This document shows positions 1 to 6,191 of a stretch of 15,700 nucleotides of DNA, one piece after another; position 1 is the stretch's first letter, and the number at the start of each line of letters is the position of its first letter. The notes under the pieces are model-generated. The model was not told where the DNA came from. It worked only from the letters and a program-made list of their open reading frames with translations, and did no database searches. Position numbers and translations under genes: made by a program. Origin of the DNA: Prevotella sp. UBA7782 (lineage in GTDB: Bacteria; Bacteroidota; Bacteroidia; Bacteroidales; Bacteroidaceae); the NCBI GenBank assembly GCA_002480935.1, contig DLDC01000061.1, positions 2,407-18,106 on the forward strand, written 5' to 3'.

Positions 1-22
1 TCATGTTATACTCACTATTTGG

Positions 23-51
23 CAAAGATAAGGAAAAAACTTAATGTCAAA
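23..51 (-). promoter_or_regulatory. Candidate leftward promoter for a gene beyond the left edge
   Basis: Read on the minus strand there is TATCTTTG (30 to 23), matching the Bacteroidetes -7 box TAnnTTTG, with TTTG at 51 to 48. The 17-base spacer is shorter than the usual 19-21, which lowers confidence. A minus-strand ATG at 4-2 follows just after the expected start site, so this may serve a gene that lies almost wholly outside the window. Confidence 0.3.
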
Positions 52-93
52 AGGAATATGGAAAAAATGTTATATATCTTAGTTTAAAAATTC

Positions 94-131
94 AGAGCCG
101 TGGCTGCCATTCACCAGACCCGGCTCTTTTT
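94..131 (-). terminator. Bidirectional hairpin terminator closing the hybrid regulator gene
   Basis: AGAGCCG at 94-100 pairs with CGGCTCT at 121-127 around a 20-base loop. On the minus strand the stem is followed by GAATTTTTAAA, so it can end the regulator transcript, whose stop codon is at 184. On the plus strand the stem is followed by five T residues (127-131), so it could also stop transcripts arriving from the left. Bases 1-93 show no gene. Confidence 0.6.
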
Positions 132-183
132 GTTTCTAACCATTTCATGCCCCATGCCGGGCGGTCGCCTGCTCTGCTTTTTG

Positions 184-3120
184 TCAGCCCATCTGCGCCC
201 GTTGCCGGTATTCTGTGGGCGTAATGCCCATGACGTTTTTGAACGCGCGCACAAAGTTGCTGTAATCGTTGAAGCCGCTCATGTCGGCAATCTCCGCGAA
301 GCTCATCTGTGGATTGCTGTCTAAGAGTATCCTGGCTTTCTTTATTTTGATGAGCTGTATATAGGCTATAGGCGTATATCCGGTCAGGGCAACTATCTTG
401 CGATGGAACTGCCTGCTGCTCATGCAGAGTTGTGAGGCGATGAGCGATACGTCTGTGCTCTTGTCACGGCTGAGCTGTATATAGACGGCATCCGCCACTT
501 TGGCTAGGAAGCTCTGGCTGATGCTGTCGAGCTGTTGTGTGTTCTGTGCGTCTTTGCCCTCGTGTTCCACGGTGGCTTGGCCATACTTTTGTTGCAATAG
601 TCTTCGGCCTTCGAGCAGCTTCTCTACGCGTGTGTGCAGCTCGTCTGCGTTGAAGGGTTTGGTGAGATAGGCGTCGGCTCCGGCTTTGAGCCCGCTTATG
701 CGCTCCTCCTCCGTAATCTTAGCCGTTACTATGATAATGGGTATATGGTTGATGATGTCGTTGGCACGCACCTGCCGGCACACCTCCAGTCCGTCCATGC
801 CCGGCATCATGAGGTCGGTGATGATAAGGTCGGGCACCAGGTCGAGTGCCTTGTCAAGTCCTTCCTTGCCGTTGGTGGCATAGCTGATGGCATATTGATG
901 GACAAACTGCGCACCGATGTAGGCTGCGATGTCGCGGTTGTCATCGATGATGAGCAGCCGGCACTTAACGTTGCCATTGTGGCTGTCGGTCAGTTCGGGC
1001 GCGCCTTCCGGCAGCGACACCGTGTTTGTGCCATCTGCTTCGCTGACAGTCTGTTTTACTTTGTTTCTGATGGGAATGCTGAGATGGAAAGTGGTGCCCC
1101 TTCCCACTTTGCTCTCCACCGTGATGCTGCCCTCCACGGCATCTATAATTTGCTTTGCGTAGGCCAGTCCCAGGCCTGTTCCGATGTTTTTTGAATCGCT
1201 TTCGGCCTGATAGAAAGGCTCAAAGACGTGGGCGAGCGTTGCCTTGTCCATGCCCTGCCCCGTATCTGACACGTCGACGTAAAGCTGGCCGTTGTCACTC
1301 CATACTGCCACGCTGATTTTTCCATATTGGGGCGTAAACTTAAATGCATTCGAAAGCAAGTTGTTCATTACCTTCTTGGCATAGTCGGGCACAAAGTCCA
1401 TCACCACCTCGCCTTTCGACAGAAACTGCAGCTGGATGTTATGTCTTTGCGCAAAGCTCCGATAGCTCTCCACCACCATCGTCAGGTAGGCGATGATATT
1501 GCCGTTGCGCCAGGAGGCCTTTCCCACGGCCGACTTCACCTTTGCGATGTCTAATAGCTGGTTGACAAGCTCGAGCAGAGATTTCCCCTGCCGTTCTATG
1601 ACCTGCGCCTTGTCTCTCACCTGTGCGTTGTCATAGCCTTCAAGGTCGTGGCTCAGCCCGAGTATCACGGTGAGCGGCGTGCGAAACTCGTGCGTGATGT
1701 TGGTGAAGAACTGCTCGCGCATGGCTGCAAGCTTTTTCAGGGCTATATGGTTTCGGCGTCGCACCCTTCCGGTATATACGCCTGTCGCCACGATGAGCAG
1801 CAGCACGGCAGTAAGGGCGATGGCTCCGAAGAGTATGTTCCGCTTTTCCAGCCGCTCCTGTGCCTGCTTGTTTTCGAGCTCCTGCGTGTTATACTTCACG
1901 TTGTATTGGCTTACGGCCTGCTCCATGTCATGCTGGTAGATGGAGTCTTGCAGTGTGGCATACCTCATCAGATGCTGTCCTGCCTCACTGGGGTCGCTCT
2001 TCTTCAGAGCTTCATACAGCCCCATCTGCGCCCGGCTCTCGTTATACTTATCTCCACGCACAGCGCAAGCCTCGGCAGCCTTTCTGAAAAAGGTGGCAGC
2101 TTCGGCGTGTGCACCGCGGCGGTTGAGCAGCTCGCCCATCTGGTTTTGGCAGATGGAGAGCGACATGTTGTTGCCGGCTTTCTCAAGTATGGGCATGGCG
2201 CGCCTTACGCATTGCTCAGCCTGGGCATTCTGCTTCAGTGCCATCAGGGCCACCGCCATCTGCGACAGGCGTATGCCCGTTCTTGCCTTGTTGCCCAACA
2301 GAGAGTCTGCCTCGTAGGCACGGCGGGCATAAGAGAGCGCCCTGCGGTCCTGGCCCTTGGCATGATAGATTTCTGACGCCATGCCATAGCGTATGGGCAA
2401 TGCGTCAGAATCGTTAGCTTCCTTGCAGTAGCTTATCGCCTTAAGGATATATTTTTCGGCCTCATCGAGCTGCTTTGCTGCCAGACAGATACCTGCCAGT
2501 GTGTTGAGCGAACTGCTCATACGGCTTTTGTCGCCTTGCTTCGTGTCTATTTCCAGGCATTTGCTTATGTGGAAGAGGGCCTTCTGATAGTCTGACAGAC
2601 GGAAGCAGAATATCCCAACCAGATTTTCGCAGTCGCTTTGCATCGTAGGGTCGCCGTGGGTGTAGGTAAGCGGCAGTGCCTCTTCGGCATATCTTAAGCC
2701 CTGGGCATAGTCTTGTGTGGCGTACAGATACTCACCGGCCCAGTACCACACCAGCATGTTCAGGCTGTCGGCGGGCGTGCTGCCGGATGCAGTGATGAGG
2801 CTGTCGGTCATCTCCTCTCGTAAGAGCAGGGCAAAGATGCTGTCGGCAGTAGCCACGCGAGCCTCGCCATTGGCTACCTGATATTGCCCCATGAGCTGCA
2901 TGAAGGGTTGTGCCTCTTTTGAAACCATGACATCAGAGTGCGTGCCGGAGCCTTTTCTGTCAGCCCCGTTGCTGCCTGCGCCTGCCTTGTGGGGGCTGCA
3001 CGAAGAGACGAGCAGCAGGACAGATGCAGTGAGGGCCAGCAAAATTGCTGCCATGCCGTAAGCCTTGCGAGCGAAAGTATACAGGTATGAATGGGTCAGG
3101 GTAGGGTAGGTGCGTTTCAT
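184..3120 (-). CDS. Hybrid two-component regulator: TPR sensor, histidine kinase, receiver and AraC-type HTH
   Basis: This 978-residue protein combines a sensor, kinase, response regulator and transcription factor in one chain, as in Bacteroidetes hybrid two-component (HTCS-type) regulators. A hydrophobic N-terminal segment ends in LVSSC (Cys41), followed by a TPR-rich, presumably periplasmic region (about 120-400), a coiled linker, and a membrane helix (about 429-451). Then come HisKA with the H-box THEFRTPLT (His477), HATPase with the N-box NNLLSNAFKF, DTGQG (619-623) and GTGLGLA (647-653), and a receiver with Asp726/727, phospho-acceptor Asp769, Thr799 and Lys821. The last part (about 895-975) is an AraC-family HTH. 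All key catalytic residues are present. The reading frame is open upstream to 3255, but a promoter -7 box at 3153-3160 lies inside that extension, so I place the start at 3120. The usual HTCS sensor is a Reg_prop beta-propeller; this TPR form is less common. The ligand is unknown. The likely target is the divergent repeat-protein gene at 3590, by neighbourhood only. Confidence 0.92.
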   Translation of the reverse strand: MKRTYPTLTHSYLYTFARKAYGMAAILLALTASVLLLVSSCSPHKAGAGSNGADRKGSGTHSDVMVSKEAQPFMQLMGQYQVANGEARVATADSIFALLLREEMTDSLITASGSTPADSLNMLVWYWAGEYLYATQDYAQGLRYAEEALPLTYTHGDPTMQSDCENLVGIFCFRLSDYQKALFHISKCLEIDTKQGDKSRMSSSLNTLAGICLAAKQLDEAEKYILKAISYCKEANDSDALPIRYGMASEIYHAKGQDRRALSYARRAYEADSLLGNKARTGIRLSQMAVALMALKQNAQAEQCVRRAMPILEKAGNNMSLSICQNQMGELLNRRGAHAEAATFFRKAAEACAVRGDKYNESRAQMGLYEALKKSDPSEAGQHLMRYATLQDSIYQHDMEQAVSQYNVKYNTQELENKQAQERLEKRNILFGAIALTAVLLLIVATGVYTGRVRRRNHIALKKLAAMREQFFTNITHEFRTPLTVILGLSHDLEGYDNAQVRDKAQVIERQGKSLLELVNQLLDIAKVKSAVGKASWRNGNIIAYLTMVVESYRSFAQRHNIQLQFLSKGEVVMDFVPDYAKKVMNNLLSNAFKFTPQYGKISVAVWSDNGQLYVDVSDTGQGMDKATLAHVFEPFYQAESDSKNIGTGLGLAYAKQIIDAVEGSITVESKVGRGTTFHLSIPIRNKVKQTVSEADGTNTVSLPEGAPELTDSHNGNVKCRLLIIDDNRDIAAYIGAQFVHQYAISYATNGKEGLDKALDLVPDLIITDLMMPGMDGLEVCRQVRANDIINHIPIIIVTAKITEEERISGLKAGADAYLTKPFNADELHTRVEKLLEGRRLLQQKYGQATVEHEGKDAQNTQQLDSISQSFLAKVADAVYIQLSRDKSTDVSLIASQLCMSSRQFHRKIVALTGYTPIAYIQLIKIKKARILLDSNPQMSFAEIADMSGFNDYSNFVRAFKNVMGITPTEYRQRAQMG

Positions 3121-3152
3121 GTTTGTTGATGTTATGTAGTGACTATCGTCTG

Positions 3153-3183
3153 CAAAGATACGTTTTTTCGACAAAAAATCAAG
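3153..3183 (-). promoter_or_regulatory. Promoter of the hybrid regulator gene
   Basis: On the minus strand TATCTTTG lies at 3160 to 3153, a full match to TAnnTTTG. A partial -33 element CTTG lies at 3183 to 3180, 19 bases upstream. Transcription would start near 3146, giving a leader of about 26 bases before the ATG at 3120. This decides the start codon, because the longer in-frame alternative at 3255 would begin upstream of the promoter. Confidence 0.55.
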
Positions 3184-3387
3184 GACTTTGTCATAAAAAT
3201 TGTCATACAAGGCGGCTCTTACCGCCATTAAGACTATAACAGCAAGGCCATGCACAGAGGCGATAGCGGTTGAAATTGCGTCAGATGTCAGCAGGCAATC
3301 TCATTTTTTCTCTTCTCATTCAATGGTAAATATGAAGCAATATGTCATCAATAAACTTATGAATATCAATAAATTACGTTGGCGTTA

Positions 3388-3456
3388 TGTCTGATTTTGC
3401 AAGATGATAGAATGTAGAATGTCTGATTTTGCAAGGCTTTTGTCCGATTATGCAAG
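3388..3456 (+). promoter_or_regulatory. Three helically phased direct repeats, candidate activator operator
   Basis: TGTCTGATTTTGCAAG occurs perfectly at 3388-3403 and 3420-3435, and again with two changes (TGTCCGATTATGCAAG) at 3441-3456. The start-to-start distances are 32 and 21 bases, close to three and two turns of B-DNA, so all copies face the same side of the helix. The last copy ends 22 bases before the TATCTTTG box of the repeat-protein gene and covers about -52 to -37, a usual place for an activator touching RNA polymerase. The AraC-type regulator encoded divergently is the natural candidate binder; that link is inferred. Confidence 0.65.
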
Positions 3457-3478
3457 GCCTGTTGCCTCCTTCAGTTCC

Positions 3479-3486
3479 TATCTTTG
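3479..3486 (+). promoter_or_regulatory. -7 box of the DUF285 repeat-protein gene promoter
   Basis: TATCTTTG is a full match to the Bacteroidetes -7 consensus. The position where a -33 TTTG should lie (about 3455-3458) reads AGGC, so that element is missing and replaced by the end of the third direct repeat. This combination suggests a promoter needing an activator. The expected start site is near 3493. Confidence 0.5.
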
Positions 3487-3571
3487 CTGCCAGAAATCTT
3501 AGTTCTAATTATCAACCCAACGCCGTAGCCTCCGCAAGGCGCAGCCCGTAAGGCCTGACGGGACATGAAGG

Positions 3572-3578
3572 AAGGAGG
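3572..3578 (+). promoter_or_regulatory. Strong Shine-Dalgarno sequence of the repeat-protein gene
   Basis: AAGGAGG lies 11 bases before the ATG at 3590. Bacteroidetes genes commonly lack strong Shine-Dalgarno sequences, so this one stands out. It supports the ATG at 3590, since an in-frame stop at 3566-3568 rules out any earlier start. Confidence 0.55.
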
Positions 3579-3589
3579 CAAAAAAAGAG

Positions 3590-4525
3590 ATGAAGAACAA
3601 TATATTGCAAAGTGTGTTTGCATCCATACCTGGTTTGTTTGCCGATATGCCTGCTCAGAATCAAAAGGTGCAGGAGCTCAGCAAGGAGGCCTATGTGCAG
3701 AAAAGTGCCGACGGAAAGACCCTCACCTTTTATTTTGACTCGTGGCGCTCCACTCGCGCGGGAACCCTATACGACCTGAGCGCCATGCAGACTGACAAAG
3801 GGTGCTCTTTCCCGGCATGGACGGGAACCCACACCTCGCCCGACGAAACCATAACCCGGGCCGTTTTTGATGTCTCCTTCAAGAACTTCAGACCCACAAC
3901 CACCCGGCAGTGGTTTAGCTGTTGTCATGGCCTAAAGGAAATCATCGGCATGGAAAACCTCAACACCCAGGATGTTACCGACATGGCCAACATGTTTTAT
4001 GACTGCAAGCGCCTGGAAGCATTGGATGTTTCTCGCTTCAATACGGCAAGCGTAACCAATATGGCCAACATGTTTTTTGGCTGCAAGTCACTGACGTGCT
4101 TAAATCTCAATGGCTTCTGTACGGACAGGGTTACCAACATGAGATACATGTTTGCTGCCTGCACGGCGCTTAGTTCGTTAGACCTGTCGGCCTTTCATAC
4201 AGACCATGTAACTAATATGAGTGGCATGTTCTTCGGATGTTCTGCCCTGAAGTATGTAAACATGCAAGCCTTCAGCATCAGCAAGACAACCGGCATAAAC
4301 TATATGTTCTTTAACTGTAAGGCCCTCACCACCATCTATTGTGACAACTGCTGGACAAACGGCTCGGCGGCTCATAACTCATCAACCTTTCTCTACTGCA
4401 AGAGGCTCAAGGGCGCGGCAGCCTATACTGACGGCAATACCGGCATAGGGATGGCCAATCCCGCCACGGGCTACTTCACCCGAATGCCACAGGCTGCTGC
4501 ACCCCGGCGGCAGGCGCACCTCTGA
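3590..4525 (+). CDS. DUF285/BspA-like leucine-rich repeat protein, probably surface or secreted
   Basis: The 311-residue product carries tandem repeats with a 26-residue period. The clearest units begin with VT(D/N)M at 129, 155, 181 and 207, and a weaker one at 233. Each reads roughly VTNMxxMFxxCxxLxxLxLxxF. A cysteine recurs at 139, 165, 191, 217, 243 and 270. This is the DUF285/BspA-like repeat, known from surface and secreted proteins of Bacteroidetes, Mycoplasma and Firmicutes, often linked to adhesion or protein binding. Residues 37-100 form a non-repeat N-terminal cap. The first 25 residues (MKNNILQSVFASIPGLFAD) are only weakly signal-peptide-like and there is no lipobox, so export is plausible but not shown. 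I see no C-terminal sorting domain. The gene stands alone, divergent from the hybrid regulator and convergent with susD1. Its upstream repeats suggest control by that regulator. Its binding partner is unknown. Confidence 0.85.
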   Translation: MKNNILQSVFASIPGLFADMPAQNQKVQELSKEAYVQKSADGKTLTFYFDSWRSTRAGTLYDLSAMQTDKGCSFPAWTGTHTSPDETITRAVFDVSFKNFRPTTTRQWFSCCHGLKEIIGMENLNTQDVTDMANMFYDCKRLEALDVSRFNTASVTNMANMFFGCKSLTCLNLNGFCTDRVTNMRYMFAACTALSSLDLSAFHTDHVTNMSGMFFGCSALKYVNMQAFSISKTTGINYMFFNCKALTTIYCDNCWTNGSAAHNSSTFLYCKRLKGAAAYTDGNTGIGMANPATGYFTRMPQAAAPRRQAHL

Positions 4526-4661
4526 AGAGCCATGTGCCTGTCATGGCCTTAACCCCTGTGCCATGCCGCGCTCTGTGCCTGCGTTGGTAGCGCGGAAAGA
4601 CTGTCAAGGAAGGGGTGGGGCAGGGTGGCGGCTGCCCGGGGCATGGCTCGGTGCCGACAAG

Positions 4662-4698
4662 AAAAAGCCGAAGACGCGCACCATGGCGCATCTCCGGC
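4662..4698 (-). terminator. Intrinsic terminator of the susC1-susD1 operon
   Basis: Read on the minus strand, 4698-4686 (GCCGGAGATGCGC) pairs with 4679-4667 (GCGCGTCTTCGGC) over 13 base pairs, two of them G-U, around a six-base loop. Five T residues (4666-4662) follow. It lies 32 bases past the susD1 stop codon. On the plus strand the two wobbles become A-C mismatches, so the hairpin is built to work leftward. The rest of the 204-base convergent gap (4526-4729) has no gene. Confidence 0.8.
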
Positions 4699-4729
4699 CT
4701 CAAAAAAAATCTACTAACTAACAGTATTA

Positions 4730-6157
4730 TTATTTATATGCCTCATTTTGCGTAATAACGTCGGGGTTCTGGTCTATCACGCTCTGCGGAATGGGCAGCA
4801 GCAGCTGGCTCTCTGAGCTCAGAGCGGTGTGCTTGGTGCTGGCATTGAGCACGCTGACAGCCGTGCCGTAGCGCAGAAGGTCGAACATACGGTGAAACTC
4901 TCCGCCGAACTCCACCTGCTCTTCGTGCTGCACGGCAGCCTCAACGGTGGGATACTTATCCGACGGATAGCCTGCCTCGCCATAGCCGGGCAGCCCTGCG
5001 CGGTGGCGCACCTCGTTCATGTAAGAGGCATCGCCCGTTGCTTCGGTGAGCATGAGCAGCACATCTGCGTAGCGCAGAATGATGAAGTTGTTGCCCGCAG
5101 CCTCGGTCAGTCCGTCGGTGGGAGCACTGTCGTCGCGCCACTTCACAAAGAACTTGGTGGCCACGAAGTTGCCCGACTTGTCTGAATAGCCGTTCTGTAT
5201 GCTCAGGTCGCGGCGCGGGTCGCCCTTCTCAAAGGCGTTCCACAGGTCGTCTTCCACTTGGTTCACGCCCATGCCCCAAGCCGTTATGATACGGTTGTCG
5301 CGCGGTGTGAAGAGCGCCCAGTACTTGCTGTAGGGGTTGGATGTGCCTCCCAGATACTGCACCTCGAAGATAGACTCCTTGCCGTTTTTGTTGTTCAGGC
5401 TCCACAGGTTGGCATAGTTGCTCTCCAGCTGAAACTTTCCATACTCCTTCTTCAGCACTGTAGCGGCGTTGGCCTTGTCGCCCATGGTGAGGTAAACCTT
5501 GCCCAGCAGCGTGTTGGCAGCGTCGCTTGTGGCTGCTCCGGCAAAGCGCTCGCTGCCCTTGGCGGGCAACAGCTGCGCGGCAGACTGCAGGTCGGCCACG
5601 ATGGCCTCATACACCTGAGCCTTGGGTGTGCGCCCCATGGCATAAGCCTCTTGCACCGTTACGGGCTTGAGCACCAGCGGCACGTCGCCCCAGGCGCGCA
5701 CCATGTCGAAGTAATAGAGTGCTCGCATGAAGCGGCACTCGCCCTCTATCTGTGGCTTGAGTGTGAAGTCTTCGTCCTCTATCTTAGACATCAGGTTGTT
5801 GATTCTGAAGATAGACTTATAGTAAAGGTTCCACATCTCCTCTACAACGGGGCTCGACGTGGTGATGTTCTGGTGGTTGGCCAGAGCTATCTTGGCCGAG
5901 AAGTCGCCGGCCGTCTCGTCACAATAGGCATTGTCTGAGGCCATCTCGCCGAAGTAAGACGGCAGGCTCTGCGGTCCGTAGGTGTCGTGCAGGGTGGCAT
6001 AAATGGCATCCATGGCCGTGACGGCATCGTTCTGGTTCTGATAGAACTGCTTCTCATTGGCCTGCGACACGGGCGAGAGGTCCAGAAAGTCGTTGCATGA
6101 AGCCGCCGTCAGGGTCATGCCGGCCAGGAGTATATAGCTAATATGAAATCGTTTCAT
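4730..6157 (-). CDS. SusD/RagB family nutrient-binding outer-membrane lipoprotein (pair 1)
   Basis: The 475-residue product is a SusD-like surface lipoprotein that captures a nutrient, typically a glycan, and closes over the partner SusC channel. The N-terminus is a lipoprotein signal with lipobox TAASC (Cys21), followed by NDFLDLSP as is usual in the family. Conserved SusD features are CRFMRALYYFDMVRAWGDVP (141-160) in the TPR-like helical part, FGGEFHRMFDLLRYG (417-431), and the terminal LPIPQSVIDQNPDV (about 454-467). It begins 34 bases after susC1 on the same strand and is followed by a terminator, so the two form an operon. It is at the short end for the family (often 500-600), but both ends are intact. 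The substrate cannot be told from the sequence. Confidence 0.93.
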   Translation of the reverse strand: MKRFHISYILLAGMTLTAASCNDFLDLSPVSQANEKQFYQNQNDAVTAMDAIYATLHDTYGPQSLPSYFGEMASDNAYCDETAGDFSAKIALANHQNITTSSPVVEEMWNLYYKSIFRINNLMSKIEDEDFTLKPQIEGECRFMRALYYFDMVRAWGDVPLVLKPVTVQEAYAMGRTPKAQVYEAIVADLQSAAQLLPAKGSERFAGAATSDAANTLLGKVYLTMGDKANAATVLKKEYGKFQLESNYANLWSLNNKNGKESIFEVQYLGGTSNPYSKYWALFTPRDNRIITAWGMGVNQVEDDLWNAFEKGDPRRDLSIQNGYSDKSGNFVATKFFVKWRDDSAPTDGLTEAAGNNFIILRYADVLLMLTEATGDASYMNEVRHRAGLPGYGEAGYPSDKYPTVEAAVQHEEQVEFGGEFHRMFDLLRYGTAVSVLNASTKHTALSSESQLLLPIPQSVIDQNPDVITQNEAYK

Positions 6158-6191
6158 AATTCATGAAAGTTTAATGTTGTGTGTTTTGATG

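Larger units (their letters stand above)
3121..3589. other. Divergent intergenic control region between the hybrid regulator and the repeat-protein gene
   Basis: This 469-base stretch contains no gene that I can support. It holds the leftward promoter of the regulator (3153-3183), three phased direct repeats (3388-3456), a rightward -7 box (3479-3486), an untranslated leader of about 97 bases, and a strong Shine-Dalgarno sequence (3572-3578). Bases 3190-3385 are AT-rich with no motif I recognise. The leader contains a short inverted repeat, CCCGT (3546-3550) with ACGGG (3558-3562). Confidence 0.7.

Noticed and set aside
3200..3394. 64-codon plus-strand frame in the regulator/repeat-protein gap
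   Set aside because: It overlaps the regulator promoter region and runs into the first operator repeat. Its product resembles no family I know.
4612..4641. G-rich run on the plus strand that could form a G-quadruplex
   Set aside because: There are four G-tracts, but the last loop is 12 bases, and a simple hairpin (GGGCA with TGCCC) competes. Nothing ties it to a function.
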